DNA of 64,000 nucleotides from Manis javanica (taxonomy: Eukaryota > Chordata > Mammalia > Pholidota > Manidae). Positions 23,419 through 37,300 of this stretch are shown piece after piece. The notes under the pieces are model-generated. The model saw nothing but the letters and a program-made list of their open reading frames with translations. It was not told the origin of the DNA and ran no database searches. The DNA lies in the NCBI RefSeq assembly GCF_040802235.1, contig NC_133158.1, positions 18,479,001-18,543,000 on the forward strand, written 5' to 3'. The position numbers and the translations under genes were made by a program. Position 1 is the first letter of the stretch. Each line of letters starts with the position of its first letter.

Positions 23419-26400
23419 TCTGTAAATCTTCATCTGCATGTGCAGGCATGGAATTATTTAGTCACAAATCAGTACTTTTAGGTCTTTTTATTCCATGTGT
23501 CAAATAGCTTTGCAGAAAGGCTGTATCTATTTACATTTCTACCTGACCATGTTTGTTTTTCAGAAAATGAAAATATCTCAAAAAGGAAGCATATAACAAG
23601 CCAAACACCAGAATTATAAATAATAATCTCCATATTCACTATTCAGCCTTGCCAAATCTTGGCAGTTTTGCCGTGTTGGTTTCTACTTCTCCATTTCTCT
23701 TTTCTTTCCTTTTCCTTTCTCTTTTTTGTTTTCTTTCAGTTTTCCCTCTCCTAGTGCCTCTCTCCCTCCCTTTTCTTTCTTCCTTTCCTTCTGTTTTTCC
23801 CTCTTTTTAAAACAAAACGCGACAGTTATTTCTGCCAAGTTTCTGTCTCACCATCAGCCCTCCACATTCTCGAATGCCCTGTCTCCTGTGTTTTGCAGAA
23901 AGATCACTGGGTGGGCGGGATTGTGCCCAGTCTTCAAGGTCCTACCAGAGCCTATAAGATCAGAATGCAAACTTCTTTGTCCCAGAAGGCGTTTAGTGCG
24001 TGGGTGGGCCCCTCCTCCATCCTGGCCTCATCTTCATCTGTGTTTCCTGCTCTCCCTTCTCTCATTACCATTGTATAAGCTCTGCCTGGGAAGCTCATAC
24101 ATACCTCGTCCCTACCTGGGAATCCCTCACTAAGCCCTCTATAGCACAAGGCGATATTCACATTATTTAATATCTAAGGGAGCATGTGCATTACTACCCA
24201 TACAGCCATACTCCCAGGGTCCTGGTTGAACATGGGGTTGGGCCGGACCCAGACCCGAGACTTCTGGAAGGCCCAGTCACCTCTCCTCTGGGCACTGTCT
24301 ACCTCCACGAATCCCAGTGCGTGCCATTGGCCCCCAGCAGCCTCTCCAGTCTCCCCTCCCCCCACTCCCCACTCAGGCCCTGTTCTCCAGCCACTGCACA
24401 TCACCGGCAGTGCCCTGAACAGGTAATACTGTGTCACACCAATACGCCTTTGCACATATCCCTTGTGTCCAAAGTCCTCCCTCCCTGTTTCCCTAACTCA
24501 ACTGCTGTTAAGCTTTCATACTTAAGTGGTGAACTCCTAGACATAAAGGGTAAACTACCCTCTGCAGAAAGGGGAAGACTGTCCCAGCTCAGGCGCTTCA
24601 AAATTCTAGTCTCCAAACTCCATCATTAGATCTGAGTGCCATCATGGGTTCAGTAGCAGACTTGTCTTACTGGCATTCTAAGCTGTCTGTGTGCTAAGGT
24701 GGCTGGGGTTATTGAGCAGCAGATGCAAAGTAGTCTTCTCCAGTTACCTGGTGTATATGTCAGTCTGTGTGAACTGCCAAGACCACTGAACTTCACAACC
24801 CCCTTGGTGGAGGGCAAAGGATGTAGTGGGAAACTGTCTCCATCCATCTACACAGTAGCCCCATTATCAGCATCTTATGCACTGTTAATTAGCTACTTCT
24901 AGAATAAACAGATGTAAAAGCAAATTTTATCTGAGTCCAAGAGGTTCCTTATTCTTTTTCTCCAACTTGGACAACTTTTGGGGTCTAACCTAGCCCATGA
25001 ATAGAGCCCTCTTGCCCACATTCTTCCTTTTTGGATGTTTTTTGGTGAGGATGTGATGCTTGGAGCCACAGCAGTCATTTTTAACCATGAGAAAAGATAC
25101 TGTCAACACAGTGAAGATAGCAGAACAGAAAGATAAAAGAGTAGGCATCTTTCTTAATATTGTTGTTTAACCAAATAAGCAACCTAACATTTCTAGACTT
25201 TGAATCTTGAAATACAAACTACTACTGCTTTAGGCACTAATATTCAGGGAGTCTGTTATTTGGAACAACAATTAACTGCAAAAATACTTAAAACTACTCC
25301 ATCCCCTCAGCTCCTTTGATAGGTACACTCGATATCCTGAAACCGTATTAAAATTTGTTAATTCATGTTTCCACCTGTCAGATCATTCAGCCTGCTGTTA
25401 ACTGTCAAGTTAACCTAGCTCTGGACAAATAATAAAACAACCTTGACTTAATTTCTTAGAATGAAATAATCCTAAAAGATTAAAAACCTATTACGATGCC
25501 TCTGTAATTCCACTTTATAAAACCTTTTCAAGTAGTGTATGTTAAAGCTCTTTGATATCATAAATCTTAGTTACAGGAGTCTGGAAAACCACCTGAGTGT
25601 ATCGATCTAATCAATATGTATTGCAAGCTAAAAGAAGCCAGTTGCTGGGTTGCTGGGTTGGGCAGTGCAGGGGGACACAGGGATAAAGCAGAGTTAGCAA
25701 GCTCATTGGAGAAATTTGGCAAATGTGCCCAAGCCATAAATCAAGGCAGAACATGTTATATGCCAAAAGAGAGATGTATATAAAGTGCTTAGGGATAACA
25801 AGGAGATTGGACATCATAACGGGTTGTCTGGAAAGGGCCGCAGGCATTCTATCTCAGGTTACCAACTGAGAAAAGCAGAAAAACTAGATGACTGGAACCG
25901 AAGTTTCCATCCTAGCTTCCATCATCCCCCTCCTCCTGGGCTCTTAAGATTTTTTTCTGACTCCCACATTCTCCTCCTCACTCTGGAGTCCATTAAAAAA
26001 ATTCCTCTAAGTGAAACAGAGCCACAGAATTCTCTCTTCAAAGTTTTCTGTCCACTTTTATCAGAACACTCCAGTGCCAGGAGGGCACATGGTCATTTTA
26101 ACAGAGGAAGTTTTTTACATAAAACCCTGTTGCAATAAGAGCTAGCAAAGACGCTATTGATTAGAAAAGACAGAACTGAGTAGAAATCAAACAGGTAGGC
26201 CCCAGACAACCACTCCACTCCACTCAAAAAAGAAGGGGAGTAGCAGGTTTATGTTACAGAAAAGGGTATTTTGCGCTTTTCGTCAAGGAAAATGGCTGAG
26301 TGGGTACTCAATCCAATCTGTACCATGGTTGCAAACATTTAAGAGAAATAAACAACTTGGAATTTATATCTGAAAGCCTCAAGTCTTGAAGTCACTTCAA

Positions 26401-29400
26401 ATTACACAGAGAAAACATGCAAAGATGTTTTAGGTTGCAATGTCCAGGCATAAACACAATTCTCTTATTTCTCAGTAACAGCAAGTTCACAGGTAAATTA
26501 AAGCTGTTACTGCTTGTCTTCTAGAAGGAATAAAAGTCATTTATAAATGAAACTAAGTGGCCTTCCTACTCTAGTTGGAGAACATGGAAACTGTTGGAAA
26601 AGTGTGCATTTAAAAATGTCCCAGTACACTTATTTTACCTGAATTATACCATTCTGCATAGCTTTCTAGGATAGGAATCCTATTTTCTGCCAGCCATGTG
26701 AGAAGCACACATTGTTTTCTGGCTAAAACCTGTATTCGAACCTAGGGAGTACAGTAAAGGGTTTCATTTTCTTGAAGATACAGTTGTGCTGTAATTTCTA
26801 AAGGTTTTGCAAAATTAAAGTTTCGATGCCAACTTAGGACATGCTTTATTAAAATATTCTCCAGAGACCATGAAATTTAAAATGCATAGGATGAAACTTT
26901 TCCTTGTCTTTTTAACATATTTATTTTTTCTCCTTTTATTCCCCCATCTGCTTTCCCCATACATTTCCTGGGGATTTACCAGTTCTTACGGCAGTGGAAT
27001 TGGTGGAAGAGGAAGGTGGAGAAGAGATATTTAAGAAGCCCTGTCACAGGTATTCATTCTGCCCAGTGACATAAAGAGGATAACTGGACAGTGTGTGATT
27101 CTTTTAACCCACAGTCACCATCAGTTTAGTGTGCATAATTATCTTGAGGAATTATGGGATACCCAGAGCTATTTCTAGCATTTGATCTGCAGAATTGTTC
27201 TACTCCTTTATGAGTATGGTGACATGTAGTCTGACAAAAGATTTTTTTTTTAATTTGTAAGTTACCCCAGAAGTTTTACAGATATTTGAATTAAACACCT
27301 TAAGATAGATATTTAATAACCTACCTCTTTTGAAAGGAACACAATTATACAAAGGCATGATTAGTCTTCTAATGGTGTCTTACTTCACTTTTCTGCTAGT
27401 AGGAAACATAGCTTTGTTCACTGAAAGTCTGTCCTTTCAAGTTCATTCTTTTCTCCTAGCATCTCTTGGCAAGATTAAAATTCACGTGATCGTCCTAAGA
27501 AAAGTCACAGCTGTCATGGGCTTCTGTGACTTTCTCTGTCTCCAAAATTTTTTAATTCCTGCGTAGGTAACCTATTGGAGTTTGGAACAACTGCAGCAAG
27601 AAAAGGATTTTCTTAGGGTTTGGAATATTAATGCTCTTATGACTGAAGTAAATAAGTAAATTTAACCACTTCTGATGTAAAGATTATTCCTCCATTTGGT
27701 TATCGGGTTCTCATTAAGATATACCAGGACTGTGCTAAAGAGGAAAACTCCATCTTTGATGTTTGAGCGCTGGCCACACATTCCCCTCTGCTTCCTGCCC
27801 CGCAGCTAGGCTAGCCATCGGCAGCAGCTGGCATTTCATCCCGGCCTTGCCTGCTGGCCACAGTAGACACTAAAACCGACCAGACTGTCTTGCTATTGCT
27901 GCTTGCACCTGCTCTATTCTCGCCAGGAAAATCCCATAATGTGGATAATAAGTCTGGTCACATCCTCTGGGCGTGTGTGGCATCCTCAGTCCTCACAAGC
28001 AAACCAATTTTGGATGGGAGGTTGATTCCACCCTCGGCAGGGCAACCACTAAACAAGGACACAAAAAGTATTTTTTAAGATCACAAAATGAAGTATAGAG
28101 GATAACAAAAGGATGCGCTTTCCAAGAACGATTCCATCTGTATTGGCTTGGGTAGTGGTGGAAGTGTTTTAATGACAATCCCAAATGAGAATGGTTTCAT
28201 TGTTTCTCTGGGGTTCTGGGTGACTACGTCAGGAGGTCGTCAGCAAGCCCCGCTGCTGGGTCAGCTCTGTTCTCTTCTCCAAGAGCCTTCCCTCCATGGC
28301 TCCTAAGTAGCCAGATTCATTGTCCCTTCTCCCCATTGCAAGGACGTAGAGTGCAACTGTTTCTTAAGTAAGTGAGGCTGACCACTTCTGCTTACATTCC
28401 ATTGCTAAGAACTTAGTCGGATGGGCACACCTAGCCAAGGTGAATGCAGTCTCTAGGTAAGGGTGCCTGTATCCACCTAATACTACTTGGGGTCAGGGGA
28501 GGGAGAGAGAGCGAGTGAGCAAGCCCATGCCATATAAGAACAAAATAATGAACTGTAGAAGAAGATTGGAGTCTACCAGCCATGTCTTCCACCCAGGGAT
28601 TATCCCCCCATCCTAACTGAACACAGGAAAATTAAGAGAAAATATTAACATTTGCTGTCTGAAGGACTAACAGTTGTAGACAATATTTAACTCCCCATAA
28701 GCCAATCCCAGCACCATAATTAGAATATCCTTCTGTACGTCTCTTACTTTGAGCTACTAATATATTCTTTGAAAATTTTCTCACAGGAGCGAATATTCAT
28801 TCATACAAGCATATTCAGGGCCTGAAGTATTTTGCTTTTCCATTTTCAGCTCCAGTTTGGGATCCTGAAAGTCCTTCTCAAGAGAAATGTTTAGGAGTGA
28901 AGGGACCTTGGCAATATCAAAGCAGAGAGCCATTATTAAAAGAATAAGGATTGATGTTACTGCTAACACACCAGACTATGGCTGTCTTTCTCCCACAGTC
29001 CACTCTGTCAATCAATAGGGAACCAAATGGATTTGCTGCAGGACAAGACAGGAGAGTGGGAGGTCTGGGGGCAGAGTGAAGGGGGGTAGAGCTGGAGCAG
29101 GTCTGAAATCCATATGATTAACTGGTGGTAAGATACTGGATAATGGATATATGAGGCTTCTTTACATAGTTTTCATGACTTTTGCTTATGTTCAAAAATG
29201 TCCATAATAAATAGTTTTCTTGCTTATTTTCACGGGTGATCCACATTAACTCATGCTGGCCTTAGTCTTGTCTGTAGGGAACAAGTCTGTTCCCAGTCTT
29301 GCTGAGAAAATGCAATTTCTGAATCTTCTCAATGGTGATTTGAATCTAACCTAATAAAACACATTTTTTACAATTTTCCTCAGAAAGCTTTTGAGTTTCT

Positions 29401-29830
29401 GCAACACAAGCATTTATCATAAATGATATCATATTTTACTCAAGATGATGAAAATCTGGATTTCAGCAATGTGAAAATTTACATAGAAGTACACTCTAGA
29501 GATGTGAAATCTTCATCTATGATTAAAGGTATTTTATCTGAGCTCTTTGCCTTAAGCTTTAAAGAGTGACTTAATATAAAAATTTCTTCCTTGAAACACA
29601 GTAAACTACAGAGCTGACATATAACTGATATTTCTGTAACTATTAAAGGGTACCAATTATACATTCCCACTGTTTTGAATGCAAAATGATAGTCCTTTTT
29701 TTTAAAAGGATGCCTGTTTTGCAAAGCCCCATTCAGAGGTTCAACTTTATTTAATACTGTCATTTCAAATTTTTTTTTGATACTGAAACAAAATTATACA
29801 CATGCAGACACAAAATACCTTCAGACTAAA
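23419..29830. other. GPR27-PROK2 intergenic region, no gene seen
   Basis: Mostly unique AT-rich sequence. A pyrimidine-rich tract lies at 23690-23815. 29080-29215 ('ggtaagatactggataatgg', 'gttcaaaaatgtccataata') looks like an old LINE 3' end. None of the open frames of 60-147 codons resembles a protein, and several overlap on opposite strands. I cannot exclude enhancers. Confidence 0.5.
23690..23815 (+). repeat. Polypyrimidine low-complexity tract
   Basis: About 125 bases of nearly pure C/T ('tctcttttctttccttttcc' and similar). It produces a spurious Ser/Phe/Pro-rich open frame at 23726. Confidence 0.8.
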
Positions 29831-30053
29831 CCAGTGGTTCCCACTGGGGGATAGTTTACCCCTTTTCACACCCCCAGGGGACATCTGGTAATGTCTAAAG
29901 ACATTTGGGGGGGGCCCCAATTCAAGAGAACCACTGCCATCTAGTGGTAGAGCCCAAGGTGCTGCTAACCATGATATAATAACACGGGACAGCCCCCAAC
30001 AGCAAAAAGTAAGAGCCCAGAAAGTCAGCAATGTCAAGGCTGAGAAACCCTGG
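29831..30053. repeat. MER20 hAT-Charlie element
   Basis: It runs nearly full length from 'ccagtggttcccactggggg' through 'ggggacatctggtaatgtct', 'gccatctagtggtagagccc' and 'gggacagcccccaacagcaa' to 'aaggctgagaaaccctgg'. About 220 bp agrees with MER20. Two more copies are at 42064 and 44811. Confidence 0.8.
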
Positions 30054-33000
30054 ATAGACTCAGCACAGCTGCTACTCCAAGCAGCAGGCCAAGGTTTTGC
30101 CTAGCTGCACAGCTCATGGGCAGGCGCCCCCAGCTTCACAATGACCACAGTCCCCTGTGGACACCAGGGTGCCTACTCTTTTCTGTACAGAGTATCTGTT
30201 AGCCTGCGCACGTTATCGTCAGAAATTACACCTGCGTGATCATGTTCCAATTTCTTGCTTTTGATCTTTTGGGACACACATGCTTTCTCGTTTGCTTACT
30301 GGTCTGAGTTAGTTTAGTTACAATTTGCTGCAATACTAGACTTTGTAAAGCCTGTTGATGATGGATGGACCTAGTGAAAGAGATGAAATCCTGAGACAGG
30401 TGGGACAGTGGGGCTGGGAGAGAGGGAGCATCTGATGAGTCACCTGGGAGGGTGCCCTGGGGGGCAGGGGGGCCATGACTGAGGGAGCAGTGGCTCTGTG
30501 CCTGCAGGGGGCCAGCAGGAGAGCCTGGGGCCAGCTGGGCTGCACCCAGGCCAGCTTCCCTAATCTAATTCTAGGGAACTTTGAATGGGCGCCTCAAATG
30601 AGCTGGGTAACTGCCACTACGATGCTCAAGTGGGCCCCTTCCATGACCTTCCCTCTGGAAGCACTGTGGAGAAAGAAAATGGATTCACATGTGCTTCAGG
30701 ATCACAGGAAGTTTTGAGGGTGGCAAGAAAAGAAAGACTTTCAGCCACTCTCTCGGCTTCTAATGTGACTAGACAGGGGTCTCATAAAGTGGTGTCACAG
30801 GAAAACACCAGCATTTCTATGGAAGGGGGCTCTTCATTCTTTCTCAATGGCTCTCGGCCACGGTGCACCCTAGAATTAAATGAATAGCTTAAAAGAAATC
30901 CTAATATCCAGGCCTCACCCCAGACAAATCCAAACAGAATCTCTGAGAATGGGGGATGATGGAAAAAAAGGGTGTGGGACTTCAGGAATAGCATATTAGT
31001 GGCCCCTCTGATTTTGGGAAATGGGTCACTCTGAAAGCGCCCTGATTTTGAGGTCACTGCTGAGTTACCCCAACTTTATTACCCCTCACTTGATTACAAC
31101 AGTGGGGTGTAATCAAGTTTACTTAAGGACAATGTTAAAGATTCCATCTTTGGCTTGCACTAAAAATACAAGAAGAAATAGAGTTCTCTTTAATGCAGAG
31201 GGAAGTGCTGAAGGTTAACAATTGGGGAGACGATGTCAGAGAATGAAAGAAATGCCGATTCTGAGGATATAGCCTGAAATACACAGCAAAATGTTGAAAC
31301 AGGAAGCTCATAAAATGTGAATTTTAGACAATGATTCTCACTGAATACCAAAAGTGTCCTGTTTTTTAAAATTAAAAGGACCCCCAACTTTAATCTTCTA
31401 AAAAATGAACTAAGAAAAGAGTGGGATGAGATTTCTTATATTAAAACCAATGAAAAAGAAAATTGGTTTGTGTATTTGATCTATGGCTGGACTGACTTTG
31501 TAAGCAAAGTCCAGCAAGAGAACTATATTGAAATGCTGGGAAGGGTGCAGGTCTTCAGTGTGACAGGATGGTTTGTAAGGAAATAAATAGTTTGGGCACA
31601 AACTTCCCCACAGCTTAAAACAAAAAAAATGTTGCTTTTTAAAAATGGTTGAAGTCAGACATGGCAGTTCTCACGAAAGTCAGTGTTGACAAAGAAATCC
31701 AAAGGTCCACTTGATTTTGGTCTAGTAGCTTCTGGCATAAGATTTCTACCTTAGAATGGATGGAGCCCATTCACAGTATAGACATCAGAGTAGATTGCTG
31801 ACTTGATTTTTCATGTGTAAATTCTCACTTTGTCTTACCTTATAAAAATTCTGGCCTATGAGGTCCCACCTTCAGGGAGAGACCATCCTAGGGGCTGGAA
31901 GAAACAGCATCACGATCTTTAGAGAGCGAGACTTTGTATGCTTTGCACACAACTAATTTGAAGACCCTCCATGAAGCATGATTACAAGGTTTTCAAAACA
32001 ATTATTTGAAAGGTGCTAACTTTGGTAACAAGTGAAAAAACAGTAACCAAATAGAACTGTGCACTGAAAAAAGGGGAGGAGTATTCCTCAACAAAACTAA
32101 TAACCCAGGGGAGGGGTAATAAATGACAAAGTTCTGTTTTTTGTCAGATGGTAATGCTGTGAGTCAGTAGATAACATTCTTAAGCTTTCATACCCAAACT
32201 TCACATTTTATCTCCTGGATATGTATATATAGACAGCCTCTTTAGGTAGTGATTTTTAAAAAATATTTGAGTTAGTGTATGTTCAAGCACAGTTTTATAA
32301 AGTGGGTTATATGTTTTTTTTATGTGGGGTGAAAATGGGTGATCAACTCAATTAAGGTTTCACCGCTTATGAAAAAGGATGTAACAGACATTACATGGAA
32401 ACTACATTTGGGAAAACTGCTGAAGGGCCTTATTTCTTTACCCACAATCCCACCTGCTGAAGTCTTTAATTTTTTTTTTTCAACAGACTCACTGGGGAAT
32501 GTTTCTTGAATACAAAATAAACTAAACCAAAAATACTACTATGACTAAGTATGGTAATTAGTACAGTAAAAATCCCATATGTGTGCAGGACATGTTAGCC
32601 ACAGGGGTAAGCTGACACACAAAGGGCAATTGTAAGCCCTCGCTGAAGAAATTCGTACAGAATGGAGTTTTTTGTGGAATGGTTAGTGCGTTGGCATGCT
32701 CAAGTTTAGTAGGCTAAACACATTTCATAAGTTGTTTATTTGCGATATTGAATCCATTTACAATATTTGGTAGGCTTTCCAAGGCCAGGCTACATGGGCA
32801 TCACTGTGTGGCTGGCACCTAGCGCCCTGCATGGCCCACCCATGACAAACACTCCATCGTTATTTGCTGAATTCATCATATGGTGACACCCCGGGAGTTC
32901 ATTCCTGATCACCATCCGTTGGGCCAGTCATCATTCTCTTTCATGCTCCCAGACCTCACTGATTAACACATGCTTCGTTTCTTGCAATACCTTGAAACTC

Positions 33001-33294
33001 ATGCAAACAGAACTTTCCTGTATGTAAAATGAAAATGCACATACCGTTCATGCCATTTCACCAACTTGGGAGTCGGCACCCATTTTAGAATGTGCGCTAA
33101 TAGAAATCTGCTTGCAATAAAGACTGAGGACAACTGTGATAAAAATAAGGATATAATATTAAAATAAATCAAATGATATATAGTACTGTCATTATTCTGA
33201 TACAGAATTTTTATGCAGCAATACTGATGCAGGTACAAATGGCAGGATGCCAGGCAATAATCCATTACAATAGACTTTTGGGTTACAAACCAGG
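30054..33294. other. Intergenic DNA downstream of PROK2, no gene seen
   Basis: 30840-30960 ('tccaggcctcaccccagaca', 'aacagaatctctgagaatgg') is a MER5-like hAT remnant. The rest looks unique. Plus-strand TTTATT at 32735-32740 would be an AATAAA for a longer PROK2 transcript on the minus strand. Confidence 0.45.
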
Positions 33295-33838
33295 TTTAAT
33301 TTACAACTTAATACCATTAATACCAATTTTCAAAAGGTATCTAGTGTTATGCCAGATTAAAATCAATACCTCTTCTTCAAGTGACATTCGCTGAAACATC
33401 TCTAACCATGAGACTTAAAAAAATATTATAAAAAGAAAAAGAAATAAATGTAATACGTATTGGAAAAGTCTTTTTTAAAAAACCCCAAATCTAGAAATGT
33501 GGATGAAACCTGATGTTCTATTCCTTCTCTCCTCGCACCCATCAAACAGCAGACCTGAAGTCTACCTACTTAGACAGGTTCCATGAAACTTCAGAAGCAC
33601 CCAATTGTCACTCAATGTAAGAGATGTTGTTGGGTCAAGTTCAACTACACACTCTTTCACTGTTTAAGTATCAGGGACAATGCTTGATTCTTATCAGTGA
33701 TTCTGCCAGGGAGCTAGAAAATATGAACCCTGCCCCACACCCCTTACTTTAAAATGCTGGAGGGTCAGGGAGGGAAAACAGGGGAAGAATTAAGGGCCTT
33801 AGAAATCTTTGAGGACTGAGACATAAGAGAAGAAAGGG

Positions 33839-33882
<44 letters not shown>

Positions 33883-34258
33883 GGGGCACGGCTGGGGGGA
33901 AGGGGAATTAAGGGAAAAAAAACTTTTCTAACAAAGTATCAGATTCTTATTCTACTCATTTTTGTGAAAATAGATGAATTACTGGCATTGAAAAAAAAAA
34001 GCCAAACCAAAACACAAACAGGGAAATGAGAACCGGCTCCATTATTCCTTCCACTTGACATTTCTATCCAAAATTAAAATCCTCTTTCAATTAAAAAAAA
34101 GCATCATTTAAAAGTCAAAGATAGAAATGTTCCTTGGGAAGGGGAGGAAGCAATTGCATTTCTTTCTGGCATAGTATTTGTTTGGCACAATCACAAGTAA
34201 ACAGACTTTACAGACATCGTGTGGCTGCTCACATTTAAAGTTTTCTACGCTAAAGTGA
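33295..34258 (-). other. PROK2: PROK2 3' untranslated region (inferred extent)
   Basis: The region follows the PROK2 stop codon. On the minus strand an ATTAAA variant poly(A) signal is at 33300-33295, giving a 3'UTR of about 960 nt. That is close to what I recall for human PROK2. It contains a long (GT/CA)n run. The 3' end is inference only. Confidence 0.35.
33842..33881. repeat. (GT)n dinucleotide microsatellite, about 20 units
   Basis: About 40 bases of perfect alternating G/T on the plus strand. In a PROK2 transcript this would be a (CA)20 tract in the 3'UTR. Confidence 0.95.
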
Positions 34259-34363
34259 TTACTTTCGGGCTAAACAATTAAACCGGTTAAACGAAGTCCG
34301 CAAACAGGCTAAGCCCGACATACATGGACACGTGTGATGCATTCTCCACCCGAAAAATGGAAC
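34259..34363 (-). CDS. PROK2: PROK2 terminal coding exon
   Basis: The minus strand reads TTCTAG|GTTCCATTT, then 34 codons from VPFFG to the last LARK and a TAA at 34261-34259. It supplies residues 71-104, including cysteines 82, 84, 90 and 100 and the HHTCPC motif conserved across prokineticins. Residues W76 (FFGWRM), M85-S86 (PCMSG) and N99 (RFNC) differ from the R, L-P and I of human. Two fit CpG-type transitions (CGG to TGG, CCG to TCG). The frame is intact, so the exon is coding. Confidence 0.95.
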   Translation of the reverse strand, partial: VPFFGWRMHHTCPCMSGLACLRTSFNRFNCLARK

Positions 34364-37300
34364 CTAGAATAAAAAACAAAACTGAAGTCAGGGCAGGAAA
34401 TGTTTTTAAAAACAAGCAAAAAGCCGAAACTACTCTTGAGAAATCTCTTTGAATCATAATAGCTGGTGTTTGCTAAGTGCTAACTATGCATTAAGCAATG
34501 TGCTCAGCACTTTACCATCCTTTCCATCCTTACAAGCCCTCAGTAGAGATAGCAAATCCTTTAATTACACCCATTATACAGAGGAGATACTGAGGCACAA
34601 ATAGATTAGTAAATGGCCCATGGTCACATATCCAGAACTTGGAGCTTGGCTGGCAGATGGACCAGAAGAGACCAAGCATTTAAGCACCAAATTATACTGC
34701 CTCTTACTTTTATTCACTTCAATCTTTTTAAAATTATTTTTAAAAACTTTTTAGTAAGGTATGATTGGTATACACTCTTATGAAGGTTTCACATGAAAGA
34801 ACAATGTGGTTACTACAGTTACCCATATTATCAAGTCCCCACCCATACCCCATTGCAGTCATTGTCCATCAGTGCAGCAAGATGCCACAGATCCACTATG
34901 TGCCTTCTCTGTGCTACACTGTTCTCCTGTGATCCCCCACACCGTGTGTACTAAACATAATACCCCTCAGTCCCCTTCTCCCTCCCTCCCCACCGGTCCT
35001 CCCACACCCCTCCCCTTTGGTAAAACCTCTAGTTCATTCTTGAAGTCTCTGAGTCTGCTGCCATTTTGTTCCTTCAGTTTTGCTTCACTGTTATACTCCA
35101 CAAATGAGGGAAATAATTTGGCATTTGTCTTTCTCTGCCTGGCTTATTTCACTGAGCATAATGTCCTTCAGCTCCATCCATGTTGTTGCAAATGGTAGGA
35201 TTTGTTTCTTTCTTATGGCTGAATAGTATTCGACTGTGTATATGTACCACATCTTCTTCAGTCATTCATCTACTGATGGACACTTAGGTTGCTTCCATAT
35301 CTTGGCTATTGTAAAAAGTGCTGCGATAAACATAGGGGTGCATATGTCTTTTTGAATCTGAGAAGTTGTATTCTTTGGGTAAATTCCAAGGAGTGGGATG
35401 CCTGGGTCAAATGGTATTCCTATTTTTAGTTTTTTGAGAAACCTCCATATTGCTTTCCACAATGGTTGAACTAGCTTACATTCCCACTAGCAGTGTAGGA
35501 GGGTTCCCCTTTCTCCGCATCCTCGCTAGCATTTGTTGTTCTTCGTCTTTTCGATGCTGGCCATCCTTACTGGTGTGAGGTGATATCTCATTGTGGTTTT
35601 GATTTGCATTTCCCTGATGGTAAGTGATGTGGAGCATCTTTTCATGTGTCTGTTGGCCATCTGAATTTCTTCTTTGGAGAACTGACTCTTCATATCCTCT
35701 GCCCATTTGTTAATCTGGTTATTTGCTTTTTGGGTGTTGAGGCATGTAAGTGCTTTATATATTTTGGATGTTAACCCCTTGTCGGATATGTCATTTACAA
35801 ATATATTCTCCCATACTGTAGGATGCCTTTTTGTTCTGTTGATGAAGCTTTTTATTTTGATGTAGTCCCATGAGTTCATTTTTGCTTCTGTTTCCCTTGC
35901 TCGAGGAGATGTATTCAGGAAGAAGTTGCTCATGCTCATATTCAGGAGATGTCTGCCTATGTTGTCTTCTAAGAATTTTATGGTTTCATGACTCACATTC
36001 AAGTCTTTAATCCATTTCAAGTTCACTTTTGTCAATGGGGTTAACAAAATCCAGTTTCATTCTATTGCATGTAGCTGTCCAGTTTTGCCAACACCAGCTG
36101 TGGAAGAGGCTGTCATTTCCCCATTGTATGTTCATGGCTCCTTTATCATATATTAATTGACTATATATGCTTGGGTTTATATCTGGGCTCTCTAGTCTGT
36201 TCCATTGGTCTATGGGTCTGTTCTTGTGCCAGTACCAAATTGTCTTGATTACTGTGGCTTTGTAGTAGAGCTTTAAGTTGTGGAGCATAATCCCCCCCAC
36301 TTTATTCTTCCTTCTCAAGACTGCTTTGGCTAATTGAGGTCTTTTGTGGTTCCACATGAATTTTAAAACGATTGTCTCTAGCTTGTTGAAGAATGCTATT
36401 GGTATTTTGGTAGGAATTGCATTGAATCTGTAGATTGCTTTAGGCCGGGTGGACATTTTGACAATATTAATTCTTCTTATCCATGAGCACAGGATGTGTT
36501 TCCTTTTATTGGTACCTTCTTTAGTTTCTCTCATGAGTGTCTTGTAGTTTTCAGAGTATAGATCTTTCACTTCCTTGGTTAGGTTTATTCCTAGGTATTT
36601 TATTCTTTTTGATGCAATTGTGAATGGAATTGTTATCCTGATTTCTCTCTCTGCTAGTTCATTGTTAGTATATAGGAATGCCACAGATTTCTGTGTATTA
36701 ATTTTCTATCCTGCAAGTTTGCTGAATTCAGATATTAGATCAAGCAGTTTTGGATTCTTTAGGGTTTTTTATGTACAATATCATGTCATCTGCAAACAGG
36801 GACAGTTTAATTTTTTCCTTGCCAATCTGGATGCCTTTTATTTCTTTGTGTTGTCTGATTGCCGTGGCTAGGACCTCCAGTACTGTGTTGAATAGAAGTG
36901 GGGAAAGTGGGCATCCTTGTCTTGTTCCTGATCTTATAGGAAAAACTTCTTCTCGCTGTTAAGCATAATGTTGGCTGTGGGTTTGTCATATATGGCCTTT
37001 ATTATGTTGAGGTAGTTGCCCTCTATATCCATTTTGTTGAGAATTTTTATCATGAATGGATGTTGAATTTTGTCAAATGCTTTCCAGCATCTATGGAGAT
37101 GATCTTGCGGTTTTTGTCCTTCATTTTGTTGATGTGGTGGATGATGTTGATCAATTTTCGAATGTTGTACCATCCTTGCCTCCCTGAAATAAATCCTACT
37201 TGATCATGATGGATAATCTTTTTGATGTATTTTTGAATTCAGTTTGCTAATAGTTTGTTGAGTATTTTTGCATCTTTGTTCATCAGGGATATTGGTCTGT

